A stretch of 64,000 bases of DNA, from positions 1,860,001 to 1,924,000 of the forward strand of contig JACGCN010000005.1 of assembly GCA_014905825.1 (NCBI GenBank), in the 5' to 3' direction. The notes beneath the pieces are model-generated. The model did no database searches and was not told the origin of the DNA. It worked only from the letters and a program-made list of their open reading frames with translations. This DNA is from Lyophyllum atratum. Lineage: Eukaryota; Basidiomycota; Agaricomycetes; Agaricales; Lyophyllaceae. The position numbers and the translations under genes are program-made. This document shows, piece after piece, positions 22,123 to 32,833 of the stretch (positions within the stretch are counted from its first letter, which is position 1; every line of letters begins with the position of its first letter).

Positions 22123-23648
22123 CTAGTACCGCGGCCGCTTCGCGTCCCGGTCATCGAACCCGCCGGGCCCTTCGCGCTTGAACCCGATGCTGCTCGCGCC
22201 GGGCATACCCATGCCCGGGCCCCCACCGTACCCACCAGGCGCCCCAGGGCCAAATCCGTTCGGGGGGGCGTCGAAGCCCCCGCCACCGCCGGGGCCGGCG
22301 TAGCCGATGCCACCGCCTCGTCCGCCTCTGTAAGATAAAGTGAGTGAGTGGGATGTTTTTAAGGGGGAGGAAAGGTAAATACCTGAATCCGCCACCTGGC
22401 GGGCCAAAGTCGTCTCGTCCCCGGAAACCACCTCCACCACGGAAGCCACCTCCACCGCCGCCACGGTCGCCTCCGAAACCACCACGGTCACCGCCACCGA
22501 ATCCTCCTCCTCCTCGGTCGCCACCACCAAAGCCTCCACGGTCACCACCAAACCCACCGCGGTCACCGCCAAAGCCGCCTCCTCCTCCCCCGCCTCGGTC
22601 TGAGTACCCACGGTCGCCACCACCGCCAAATCCGCCTCCTCCTCCTCCCCGGTCGAACCCACGATCTCCGCCTCCACCGAATCCGCCTCGGTCGCCGCCT
22701 CTCCCGCCGAATCCACCGCCACGACCTCTGAATCCACCACCGCCTCGTCCGCCACGATCACCACCGCCAAAGCCACCACGGAAGCCTCCTCCTCCTCCGG
22801 CTGGAGGGCCACGCATGGGCGGGGCGGCGACGGGCTCGACACGTTTGGGACGGCCACCGAGACCGCCGCCGAGACGTCTTGGTTTCCACCCGCGGACGGT
22901 GCGACCACGCTCGACGTCGACGAGGATGCGCTTGCCCATTATGTGTAGGCCGTCGGATTCTTTGTATGCGGCTGGGGGAGGGTTAAGGTTAGGTAGAGAA
23001 GTTTTTTTCGGAAAGTAGGATGCACACCTTTCATATCACGCTCACGCTCGTAGACGACGAATGCGTAGCCTCGACTCCGGTTTTTCTTGTCGCGGACGAT
23101 ACGGACACGCTCGATGGTGCCGTAGGTTTCGAACTCGCGGCGTAGGTCGGCGTCTGTTGCGCCCTTGTGCTGTTTGCTGCGGTGTCAGCGTGAGTGTCAG
23201 ACGGGGAGGGGGAGAGACGTACGAGACGGGAGATGAAGAGGGTCTTGTAGGGGTCGCCGACGGCCTCTGTGTCGTCTGCAGGTTTATCTGTGAGGAGGGT
23301 TAGTTGGTATGTACGGCGTGAAAAAGAGGTGGGAGACGCACAGGTCTCTTTTGCGATCTTGAACTCTTCCGTTTTCCGGGCCTTCCGCTCCTCACGGCGT
23401 ATTTGCCTTTTTATCTCCTCGGCATGGGTAAAGACGGGCTCCTCGCCCTCCTCCATGCCGTCGGTGGTGCCAGCGAGGAGGGACGCCGTGTTGGTCTCGA
23501 CGAGCTCGGTGAGGAGCGGTGCGACGCCGGTGACGTTTTTTGAGCGGACTTGGTATATGTCCTTGTCGACGGGGCGCAGCCATGGGAGTGCGGGGCGGGG
23601 GGAGAAGAGTTTGAGGAGATTGGGGGGGAGGAGATGTGTGCCGGGCAT
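22123..23648 (-). CDS. SNRNP70: U1 small nuclear ribonucleoprotein 70 kDa
   Basis: This protein binds stem-loop I of U1 snRNA and helps define 5' splice sites in the nucleus. It starts at 23648 with the family N terminus ([20 protein letters not shown]). It continues with [16 protein letters not shown] and an RRM whose RNP2 is TLFISRL and whose RNP1 is [12 protein letters not shown], then [19 protein letters not shown] and [14 protein letters not shown]. The C-terminal 230 or so residues are an extreme Gly/Arg tail ([12 protein letters not shown] and similar repeats), split by one intron near 22380-22320, ending [18 protein letters not shown]. At least three more introns split the RRM half. 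The start lies 54 bp from COX10 on the other strand. Confidence 0.96.
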
Positions 23649-23702
23649 GGTGGAGGAAGAGGTATGATATTTTGAAACTCCGCATTTGCTCTTCGACTGA
23701 CG

Positions 23703-24902
23703 ATGCTTGTGCTCCTGCGTCGGCCATGTAGAATCACTTCTCTCAAAGGCGTACGGTGCTTCTCTTCGAAATCAAATCCTGCGCCATTCACATCCTACTT
23801 CTTTCCCAATTCACAATGGCTCGCACGCGCTGCCTCGTCTATCCCGTCCTCGCCACTCCCGCTGTCCGCCTACCGCCCTACTGAACCTCTCACCGCCCCA
23901 CGCCTGCTCAAAGTCTACGCTGAGCTATCCAAAGCCCGTCTCAGCACCCTCGTAGTCCTCACTGCCATGTCCGGTGTCGCCCTATCCCCGCTCCCCGCCT
24001 CCGTCCCCATCCTCCTCTCCACCGCAATCGGCACCGCCCTCTGCTGTGCCTCAGCAAACGCCCTCAACCAGCTCCAAGAAATCCCCCTGGACGCCCAAAT
24101 GGCCCGCACACGCATGCGCCCCCTCGTCCGCAGAGCCATCACCCCCCTCCACGCGACGGGCTTCGCAGCAGCCACAGGCATCGCTGGCCCCGCCATCCTA
24201 TGGACCATGGTCAACCCCACCACCGCCGTCCTCGGTGCAGCCAACATCGTCCTCTACGCTGGGGTGTACACCTGGATGAAGCGCCGCAGCATCGCCAGCA
24301 CCTGGGCCGGCGCCGTCGTAGGCGGCATTCCCCCCGTCATGGGCTGGACCGCATGCGGGGGCACCCTCCTCCCCTCCGCCGCACACCCCGCCTACCTCTT
24401 CCTCCCGCCCTTCCTCGCCTCCGTCCCGGTGAATGTCGCGCTGATTGATAACCCCGTAGCACCCTTCGCGTTGTTCATGTTCCTTTATGGATGGCAGTTC
24501 CCGCATTTTAATGCGCTTTCGCATATAGTCCGTGGCGCGTACGCCCAGGCGGGGTACCCTATGCTCTCCGCCCTCGACCCGCGCAAGAACGCACTGGTGG
24601 CTTTGCGCCACGCTCTCCTCCTCGCACCCATCTCCTGCGTTCTCTTCCCCCTCTCCGGGCTGACCACGTGGACCCTCGCTCTCACCGGCCTCGTGCCCAA
24701 CTTGATCTGCGCGAGAGCTGCGTGGAGGTTCTGGCGGACGGGTGGGGAGAAGGAGGCGAGGGTGGTGTTTCAGCATAGTTTGTGGTATTTGCCGGTGATG
24801 CTGGGGCTTATGATGGTGCATAAGCAGGGCGTCGATTGGTGGGGCTGGCTTGGATTAGGCGGGGAGACAAATGAGGAGAAGGAAGAGGAGAAGAGCGGTT
24901 AG
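23703..24902 (+). CDS. COX10: Protoheme IX farnesyltransferase, mitochondrial
   Basis: This inner-membrane UbiA-family enzyme adds a farnesyl group to heme B to make heme O for cytochrome oxidase. The gene is intronless, with 399 codons. An Arg-rich presequence (MLVLLRRPCRITSLKGVRCF) targets mitochondria. The core begins at ELSKARLSTLVVLTAMSG and includes the first Asp-rich site (NALNQLQEIPLDAQMARTRM RP in order), a second conserved segment (YTWMKRRSIASTWAGAVVGG), GWQFPHFNAL and SHIVRGAYAQAGYPML. About eight hydrophobic segments follow the usual layout, then a charged tail rich in Glu. The codons are very C-rich at third positions compared with neighbours, which accounts for the long antisense frames over it. 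Confidence 0.96.
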   Translation: MLVLLRRPCRITSLKGVRCFSSKSNPAPFTSYFFPNSQWLARAASSIPSSPLPLSAYRPTEPLTAPRLLKVYAELSKARLSTLVVLTAMSGVALSPLPASVPILLSTAIGTALCCASANALNQLQEIPLDAQMARTRMRPLVRRAITPLHATGFAAATGIAGPAILWTMVNPTTAVLGAANIVLYAGVYTWMKRRSIASTWAGAVVGGIPPVMGWTACGGTLLPSAAHPAYLFLPPFLASVPVNVALIDNPVAPFALFMFLYGWQFPHFNALSHIVRGAYAQAGYPMLSALDPRKNALVALRHALLLAPISCVLFPLSGLTTWTLALTGLVPNLICARAAWRFWRTGGEKEARVVFQHSLWYLPVMLGLMMVHKQGVDWWGWLGLGGETNEEKEEEKSG

Positions 24903-25370
24903 ATGGAACCCAAAAAATGTATACAATCGGACATAATAATTTTTCTTCGCCATTCAAACGCTCTGAGAAATCCAGAGTCTATGCTTGCGAAGGCCGCCAT
25001 ATTGGTGCACCATTGCAACCTATAGTTCACAAATTTGGTGAAATCGACCTTTCGCAAGATAACGGATTCATTGTGAAGTGACGTTTGCAAGCACAATATA
25101 AAGAAGCCCTCCACTTGAAAATTCATATAGTAAGCATAGACGAGGAGCAGCTGAACTGATGTGTACACGGATTACATTGCTAAAATAGATTTTCGTGCCT
25201 ATACGTATCTAGCGCGAAATGCCGTGCAGGTTAGGCTCCAAACCTATATTGAAAATGAACACAAAGTATCGAGGGGCCGAGAGAATGGAGATGGGTATAG
25301 GTTTCTGCGTCCCCGGGGACCGCAGTGGACAGATGTTCATGAGCAAAATGAGAACCGCTTCGGACCCTGC
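24903..25370. other. Downstream flank of COX10
   Basis: This is an AT-rich segment without a recognisable gene, probably the 3' flank of COX10 plus unassigned sequence leading into the coding debris that follows. Confidence 0.4.
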
Positions 25371-26320
25371 GCCTAGAGGACATGTCTCAAGGGCGTGATC
25401 GCAAGCTGCCTCCTAACCAGGAATGGGAGCTGTGGCCAAGACCTCAAAATAAACCGACCGAGACGGTCAATACACAACATTTCATATGACCTGGCCGCGA
25501 TCCTGTGGGTGTCTCATTGAGCGTCAAATTGGCATGTATGTTCGTTAAGTAGCAAGAGACTTACAGTCAGCCCCAGCAGCGATCCAGACAAATCCGCATC
25601 GTGAGGGTAAAAGAAGTCATACTCCATAGCCAGACTCGGAAAAGGGCATGCCATGAGATTCCAGCGTGCTTCGGCCAAACCTGGATTGAAGTGCCCTCAT
25701 TGCGATTCAGTGTAGGGGGCGACGACCATCCGTGCTTGGCACTTCCCGAACCCCCTCAAGAGGCGACCAAAGTAGAGTTATGCCGCGTCAGTCGGAGGGG
25801 GAAGTGAACGATGCCATAGTTGAATCACACCTTGCCCACATCTTGAATCCGTGGAGGCTCGATTGCATACGAGACGAAGTGTTGGACGGGTCATGCCAAA
25901 TCGCCCATGGCCTGAAAAATCCCGTAGCTATAACCTTAGCCGTCGCCATCGCGTAGAAGGAGGAGCCAGGTGCGTGTGGATCCACCAGTCAAAAGCTCAC
26001 CTCAGCCGCGTTCTACACCGCGTCTGATATGGCGCGACCTTCTAGAATAGATTCGGATTATTAGGCATGTGAGCTTTTACATGTGATGGACGCACCGCAG
26101 CTGAGTTGGACTGCGCCTCTTGGGATGGAGTTCACTTGGGGTTTGAATGGTGTCTGGGCCTATACCGCAGAGGTAGAACTAGGCTTGAAGGATAGATGCG
26201 GACCGTTCCAGGAGCAAGCATGACTTCAATTCATGCCACTCGTCGTTAGCACCTTCGTAATGCATCGAGTAAGCCATATCTGAAAGCGCATAAGTCGGAT
26301 GGTGTGGGTACGCTCGTGAC
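25371..26320 (-). pseudogene. Coding-like remnants, family unknown
   Basis: Three minus-strand stretches read like protein but do not join into one open gene. Around 26310-26185 a frame reads SDMAYSMHYEGANDEWHELK and SCLLLERSASILQA before a stop. Around 25705-25565 another reads GHFNPGLAEARWNLMACPFP and EYDFFYPHDADLSGSLLGLT and meets a good donor (GTAAGT). After the matching acceptor, 25505-25375 reads IAARSYEMLCIDRLGRFILR and ends TPLRHVL plus stop. An in-frame TGA precedes the second stretch. No family was recognised. Either the gene is decayed or it has introns I have not resolved. Confidence 0.3.
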
Positions 26321-26546
26321 CGAGAAAGGCTCTAGCACAGTGAAAAAGAAAGAAGATGCATCCTATTGGCCATGTTTATGTCGAGATCAAAGGTCGTTGG
26401 TGACTGTTGAGGGAGTGGTTTTCTCATATCTTGACAGGAAATTGACTACAAGACGACGCACCGAGATCCTGTCATTATCACTTTTACTTGTGAATAAAAA
26501 AGCCTCTCATAGTTGCGGAATTACAAGCAAGGCTATCACACACATA

Positions 26547-27470
26547 TCAAGCGGTTTGAGGCTCGGACTCCTTGGCTTTCCTCATCCCCCGCTTCTTCTT
26601 CAACGCCTCTAACCGCGCCTTCATTACTGCAACACGCTCGTCCGCTTCTTCCTGCGCGCGCTCCTCGTCTAACAAGCGGTCCATGATGAGCTCCCGCTCC
26701 TCTTGTGCTTTCCGCCGCCGCTCTACTTCCTCTTCACTCTGCTTCTCCTTCTCGGCATCCACATCCATTTGCTGATCCTCCGCGGGGAACCCCTGCTGCG
26801 CCTCTTCAGTGGCTAGCTCGGGTTCAGCAACCACCGTCGCGCGCTCATACGTCTCCCGCGTGTCGGGAACATTGGCGCCACCGCCCAGCCCCAGCATCTC
26901 TCGCTGGAAGCGTTCATATTCGAGGTCAATTTCACCGGGTGGAGCAGCAGGTATGTGGGGACCGCCATTCGGTTTTGGGGCCTCCGGCTCCGGGTCTTCG
27001 TCGTCTTCGTCGAAAGGTATGGGTATAGGTGCGCGAGACGGGTCGGAGAAGAAGTCTGCTGGGAAAGTGCCGGGTGCAGGACCTAGCCTGCGGCGTTTTG
27101 CGTTACTCTCGTCTTTAGTGTCGGTCTCTATGTCGTCTTCATCGTCCATATCGACGTCAGCGTCCTCCGCTTTCCGTTTCCCCATTGCTACGGGGCTAGC
27201 CTTTTGCTTTTCGGCTTCAGCTTCTGCGTGGGCTTTCGCCTCCGCCTCTGCTCGCGCACGCTGTGCTTGGAGCCGCTCCTCCTCTCGAAGTCGGGCGACA
27301 TTAGTTCGGTGTGCTTTGCTTCCTATGTGGCCCTCCCAAGCGGACGCGTGCTTTACGGGTGTGCTGCATGCAATGCAACGGAGTTGGCCCGAGGATGTGT
27401 AGGCAGCGAGGGGGTGTGTAATTTTCGTTTCCTGACGTTTGGCTTTGAGGAGAGCACGGACGTCAGCCAT
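26547..27470 (-). CDS. ZNF830-like zinc finger protein, putative spliceosome component
   Basis: This is an intronless gene of 307 codons. The N terminus (MADVRALLKAKRQE, then THPLAAYTSSGQLRCIACST) holds a single C2H2 finger running from CIAC to HIGSKAHRTN. A coiled coil of Arg, Glu and Ala follows, then an acidic nuclear-looking segment (DADVDMDDEDDIETD). The conserved block PGTFPADFFSDPSRAPIPIP and EIDLEYERFQREML is typical of ZNF830/CCDC16. It ends in a second coiled coil (MDRLLDEERAQEEADERVAV) and a basic tail. Vertebrate ZNF830 is found in spliceosome-associated complexes; that role is carried over from the family. Confidence 0.9.
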   Translation of the reverse strand: MADVRALLKAKRQETKITHPLAAYTSSGQLRCIACSTPVKHASAWEGHIGSKAHRTNVARLREEERLQAQRARAEAEAKAHAEAEAEKQKASPVAMGKRKAEDADVDMDDEDDIETDTKDESNAKRRRLGPAPGTFPADFFSDPSRAPIPIPFDEDDEDPEPEAPKPNGGPHIPAAPPGEIDLEYERFQREMLGLGGGANVPDTRETYERATVVAEPELATEEAQQGFPAEDQQMDVDAEKEKQSEEEVERRRKAQEERELIMDRLLDEERAQEEADERVAVMKARLEALKKKRGMRKAKESEPQTA

Positions 27471-27660
27471 CGTAAGGTCGTCACTGCCTAGAATAACTTG
27501 AAGACGTTGGCATGAGGGGGAAGGTGTGTGGTGCTATTTGGCTGGGGCTTGTCGTGCTGCCAATGGGGATACACTCAAGTACATGCCGTCGACGCAGCTG
27601 AACAGGAACTCTTTTGCATTGTACACCATGTGCAGGACCGTATATTATTGTTCTTAGATT

Positions 27661-29687
27661 TTACACCAGTCGGAAATTCAACAACACTACTTCAGTCTCC
27701 TGGATGTCAATTCCTTGTTCAACCAGCCTGGTCTCCACGTCCAAGTGGCCATTGACACGACCATCGCTCGTTTCGTATGACTGACCACCCCACGTCAAGT
27801 TGGAGGCATCCGTTGCACGTCTGTGCAGTGAGTTTATGAGGTGACCTCAACTCGGCGAGAATCAGGAAACTTACCCGATAACCAAACGCTTCACCTTCAT
27901 CAGCAACGGCAACTCGAGACCGGCAGCTGCGAGACCCAAGTCAAGGTGTACACTAGTCCTGTTTGTGCTTTCGGGCAGGTATGCCTTAGAGTTGATGAAC
28001 ACTGCGCGGGCTAGCAGATGGTTCTCATAGAAGGCATAGCCTGCGATCTGGGGATGATCTATTTTGAGCTCTAGGACCTGTGCTTCCCCAGTCTTCCCGA
28101 TCGCTTCGGCCGCTATGATTGCGGCGTAGTACTGCGGTTGGACGTGAGGTGGTGCGGGTGCAGGCAACGGTGATCCGTCCAATGTGGATCGGGTCAGCGT
28201 GGCAGGTTGGATCTGGAATTACATCGAGTTTAGTAGAATTCGTGGACTTTGATGTCGAGAACACGTACTAAGGAATATTTGAATCCAATGCCGACATGGA
28301 AGAAGACGGTGGATATCTTGAGCTGCGTCCTATGACATGTATAGCTTGAGCAGCCTGCGCTTGGACACAGCAGATATTCTACTCACGCGAATAGTGCATA
28401 GTCCAAGGTCCACAGAGCTGCGCCAGCGGTATTGCTTACTCCCGGAGCTCCCTGAATACATCATTTCAGTACCATCTTGCTAGACAGTTTAACAGATAAG
28501 ATATACGTGGCACGCATAGCTGTTAGTTTCTCCTAGAATATAATTTAACCCTTGAGCGAAGGTGGCTTCAATGTCGGGGACAAAGACTGTCAGGTTTCCC
28601 CGTATGGTGGATTTCGTCATCAGGTCAGAGAGGAGACCGCCACTTCCAGTGCAGAAAGAGCCGCTATACCGGTGTTGAGACATCCTACGCTCTTAAAGGT
28701 CTACATCTGCTTAATTCAGGAAGAAAGGAACAGCGCTCACGTAGATATCAGCTTTCCAGGGCCAGTGAGCAGACCTGCTTGGAAAGCCGCTTGAGGAGAA
28801 AAGCCACTAGTCGTGTGCGATGAGCCAGCAAAGGATGCACCCAGGAACTTTGTATGGGAGTTGGCACTCAGACCGGCGGCAACAGAGACATTTTGGGCGA
28901 ATTGAAGCCACCTTCATAATCAATACGATGTCAGAATAACAAGCTTCGCATAGGAAGATGAATCGACACTCAACTCGTTCACCCATTGCGTAACGTTGTA
29001 GTTGCTAGGTCTTAAGCCATTGTTCTTGTAGAGGTCTGGCTCGTTCCCGATCTCGAGGTAGTCCAGAACAATTCCTTTACCCTTTACTTCAGGAGATGAG
29101 AATGCCTTGACGATGGAACGCGTCTCGAGGACAGCTGCCGTGACGTTATTGGACCCTAGGTTGACCCCCCACGTAACGTGAGTATCTGCGAAGATTGATT
29201 CAAGACATAGCGATTAGACCCGAATAGAGCACGCACTCGAAGGAAGGAACCGTGTAGTGGCGTAGTAGGAGTCCCCGACTGTGATGTTGATCGCCTCTGG
29301 ATAAGGCACTACGGCAGTGAAAGGAGGGAAAATTGCTTGCGCGAACTTTCTCATAAAGTAAGCAAAAGTTATGTGCAATGCATAGACGCATAATACCTCC
29401 GCATCCTGTCGAAAGTTTGTGTGGTCTTCGCTGTTGGCCCCGATACGTATATGGGGGGGCTTCCCCGTGATTTGTTTCAAGTTGTCCAAGGTGTTGAAGA
29501 AGAACTCGTTCCTCGACGTTGATCCCGCCCAGTCAGTCCACCGATCCATTTCAATAGACAGAGAGATCAGCGATGGGGACACCTTCGGGGTCGCCGGAGC
29601 GGCGAGCAATGGGATATTGACAGTGAGCGCATGGGCGGAGACGATGAACGCGAGCAAGGAAACCTTTCGGACACAAGAGCCAGCCAT
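27661..29687 (-). CDS. Secreted GH79 glycoside hydrolase (beta-glucuronidase-like)
   Basis: This enzyme probably trims glucuronic-acid residues from extracellular polysaccharides or arabinogalactan proteins. The start at 29687 gives a signal peptide (MAGSCVRKVSLLAFIVSAHA). The barrel begins with SPSLISLSIEMDRWTDWAG and HIRIGANSEDHTNF. The acid/base region is VLDYLEIGNEPDLY (near 29070), and the nucleophile region is GETNSYACHGAPGVSNTAG followed by AALWTLDYALFA. The C-terminal beta domain ends TWGGQSYETSDGRVNG and EVVLLNFRLV. Some seven introns interrupt it. Substrate choice within GH79 cannot be read from the sequence. Upstream 29700-29770 has TATA-like words close to the start. Confidence 0.9.
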
Positions 29688-29849
29688 GGCTATCGACGGT
29701 CATTATGCTCGAGCTCACCGGTGCATATATATACCTCTTTCCGCTTTAGTTCGGAAGCGAGTTTGATAGCCTCATGGAATAGAAGCAGTCAATGTGATAC
29801 TATTACCAATGAAATGAGAGGTCACAGCCTGAGAATGCTGTTAAGGAGG

Positions 29850-30790
29850 CGAAAAGGTCAGTCGGCAATGCGCTGAATGTTGCATGATCTGCCTTCGATA
29901 TCGAGAAGGTGATGCACGGTCCTCAGGTGATCATCATCCATGCTACCACACCCAATGTATTTGAAATGAGACGCTCCTCGTAGCTCCTCGTAAAATAAGA
30001 TGGTACTTCAAAAGGACATCCTGAGACGGAAGCGGGGGCCTGCAAGTCTTCACCTGATTAGAACGATCGACATCGATAGGTTTTGAGCGCAGAGAAACTG
30101 ATAGAGTTATGTCTGGGCAGGAAAGAAGTGGTGAACATGTTGTGAGTGAAAAAGAACGGCTCGGACTTCCGGTCCGAGGAGTCGGGCACCTCCGAAATTT
30201 CGCCCACTTAACACCCACTGGCAACTGCCAACTGGCATTGATGGCATAGACTCATCATACCAGATCAGTCGAGACGTCTATTGCAACGGATGAGGCGCTG
30301 CGCTTGTGCAACAGTCAGTGCACTGAGTTAAGGAGTAAAATTTGCTCTAGCAGTGCTACTTGCCGCCAAGTTAACCTCGAGACAAGCTCATCGACAGCGT
30401 CGTAAGAATCAAGTCCAGTCTGAGCCATTGTCAACCAATTTCGAATTCCTACTCTGCTGACCAGGGGCAATAGCTGTAGTAAGTGACAAAGAACTTAACC
30501 GACGGCAAGGGGTCTGGTGGTACTTGTTGTGCTTGGAACCTCCGAGCGACCCAAAAACTTTGCAAAAACTGCTGAAATGCATGGTTCAGAGTGACTTCAG
30601 GCCATATCCCAGGGTTTCCCGTACCAGTAGGCATGCTCCATAATGCTTTCGCCAACTCAGAACTGTTCAGCAACCTTTGCGTGACCATTGACGAAATGAA
30701 CGGAAATGTTCCGCGTCGCCGTGAAGGTGCAGGATATACGTTTAATTGAGATAACAGGCGACCAGAGAGAGAAAGGGTCACCCATGCAAG
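29850..30790 (-). pseudogene. Coding-like tracts, unassigned (decayed or unresolved gene)
   Basis: Several minus-strand tracts are protein-like. One near 30690-30490 reads ALWSMPTGTGNPGIWPEVTL and NHAFQQFLQSFWVARRFQ. One near 30470-30375 reads LLPLVSRVGIRNWLTMAQTG and LDSYDAVDELVSR, up to a possible donor. One near 30190-30060 reads SEVPDSSDRKSEPFFFTHNM. One near 30050-29945 reads CPFEVPSYFTRSYEERLISN, and one near 29945-29870 reads DDDHLRTVHHLLDIEGRSCN. They fall in different frames with stops between. No domain was recognised. A multi-exon orphan gene or a pseudogene would both fit; GH79 starts 160 bp beyond. Confidence 0.3.
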
Positions 30791-31761
30791 TCTGGGGAAG
30801 GCGTGCTGCAGAGCCTGACTTCGGCCTGACTCGGAGCGTTTGCGGAGCGTGCGGCTGCTCCAGACTCCAGTTTTGCTGTGCTTATGTAACGATCATCCCT
30901 TGACCACCAACCTCGAGGTCGTGTTTGAGAGCACCATTCACTGCCTCTCTCGCTCAGTCTTGGGCATCGGAACTGCGAAGCCATGTACTATAAGGTACTA
31001 TAAATACAGGGTGTGGCAACAGATGCACATATATTGAATCATCCGAGATGTTATTTGAATCATCCGAGATGTTATCTTCACTGTCATCAACTTGGTAACT
31101 GTCAATGTCTGTCATCGCCTGTTTCGAATCCTGTTTCACAGTCTCTGATTATCCCTAGAGACCTCTAGAATCCACCTTGGTAAAATCGATCACTAAGACC
31201 GCACTCGCACGTAAAGCTGAAATATACCAAGCAGAACGTGCAAGGTCCGTGCTTTCTCGAAATGCGAACCTACTTGTTATAAGCTAGGTCCTGGAACAGT
31301 ACAGCCAACCAATGTCATCACATGTGGCTCCTGCCGCGTACGGGACGATCTGTCCCTGTGGGATTCTCGGGATACATGTCCATGGGGCCACGTCGTCAAG
31401 TGCCTTATCAACACTTCACCTGGATTCCCGCCTCAAAGCACTGACTGTAGCGTGCTATGGGCGTTTATTCTACAGCTGGATTCGATCGAAGAACGAGAAG
31501 ACGTTATAGAACATCACAACCACCAGGTTTGTGACAAACGCCCAAAATTCCTCAGTAGCAGCACATTGGCAGTCGATTTTTACCTCAATGCGGATACATT
31601 CACACACCACAAGGATCCTCGCTTATGTTTTCGACTCTGATCATTCCTCCGCCCTCTCTACCTGCTTCCTGATGCAATCAAGGCCGTACCTGGCAAGTAA
31701 GCTCAGACTATAAGATGGTGTATCCATCATTCGACATCATCAAAACCGTTGGGCCGGTAAA
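30791..31761. other. Intergenic with a short direct repeat
   Basis: No gene was recognised. A 21-bp direct repeat (TGAATCATCCGAGATGTTAT, starting at 31035 and again at 31056) sits in the middle. The right part is the promoter of the alpha/beta hydrolase gene. Confidence 0.45.
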
Positions 31762-32833
31762 ATGCGTCTCCTCCTTGTTGCTTTCCCACTCTTTCTGTCC
31801 TTTCTCTTGTCTCGCGCAGCCGATGCAGCAGCTGGCGCTCTTTCTGCAACTCTGAAGTTAACTCTTAGATCCAAGGACGGCACAAAAATTTATGCAGAGG
31901 CTACGGGAAATAAAAACGGCCCTCACGTCATTTTCGCCCATGGACTCGCCTGCACTAATGCCGCATTCGATCCTCTGTTCAACGATAAGTCCATGACTTC
32001 CGCGCTCTACATGGTACGTTCTCGACGCTCAAGATATCGCAAAATATATTTTCTAACTTGCGAGGCGGCTGGTAAATTTAGGTTCGATACGATACCCGTG
32101 GTCACGGCCTTTCTGGCAAACCGTTGACCCCTGACTTCTATACCTCCGACCGCTATGCCGATGACATTAAGGCCATCATGGCCGCTTTCAGACTCAAGAA
32201 GCCGTTTTTCGCTGGATGGTAAGGGCTGTCTTCGGGCTCGAAAACGTCCAAATTACTGATTAGAGACCATGCAGGAGTTTAGGTGGTGCGATAGGTGCAG
32301 ATATTGCGGCGAACTTCCCGACACCTCTTCCCTTCTCAGGGCTCATATGGCTTGCTGGCCTTCCATACATTGGTGACATCCTTCCTAAGGTTGCAACTCC
32401 AAAGGTTCTAGGCTTCCTGCCAGGACTACAGTCAACCATCGATGGGACCCTGGCGTTGCAGACCAGAATCGACTTTGTCGAATCATTATCATCTTCAACG
32501 GCAACCGTCCCCTATGGTACTAAACTCGCATGGGTAGGAAGCGCGGTCTATCTTCCACCTGCTGCCGCCAGCCTGGCGCTGGGCCGCACCCAGGACCCTT
32601 CGAAACTTCTTGCGGAGGGGAAAGCTGGCTGGCCGTTGTTGATCCTACACGGTACAAAGGACTTGCAGATAGATGGGAACGCTGTTATCGGAAACATGGC
32701 TCCCCTTTTCAAGAACGTTGAAACTCATCTTCTTCAAGGGGCCGGTCATATCGTATTTTACGATGACGAGGCCCGTGTAGCGAAATACATCCTTGCGTGG
32801 ACTTCGCGCATTGCCCGGACGTCGCCTTACTAG
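31762..32833 (+). CDS. Secreted or membrane-anchored alpha/beta hydrolase
   Basis: A serine hydrolase whose natural ester substrate is unknown. The start at 31762 encodes a hydrophobic leader (MRLLLVAFPLFLSFLLSRAA). The oxyanion segment reads VIFAHGLACTNAAFDP. After an intron comes YDTRGHGLSGKP. A second intron falls inside the nucleophile elbow and joins to FFAGWSLGGAIGADI, so the nucleophile is the Ser of GWSLG. Later come GWPLLILHGTKDLQIDG, with the acid Asp, and LLQGAGHIVFYDDEARV, with the catalytic His. The triad therefore looks complete. The end is SRIARTSPY. It has no obvious partner nearby. Confidence 0.88.

Noticed and set aside
22344..23018. Plus-strand proline-rich frame of 224 codons
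   Set aside because: It is the antisense image of the Gly/Arg tail of U1-70K.
24198..24821. Long minus-strand frame of 207 codons
   Set aside because: It lies antisense to COX10, whose C-rich third positions keep the opposite strand open. It has no family features.
26809..27402. Plus-strand serine-rich frame of 197 codons
   Set aside because: It is antisense to the coding region of the ZNF830-like gene.
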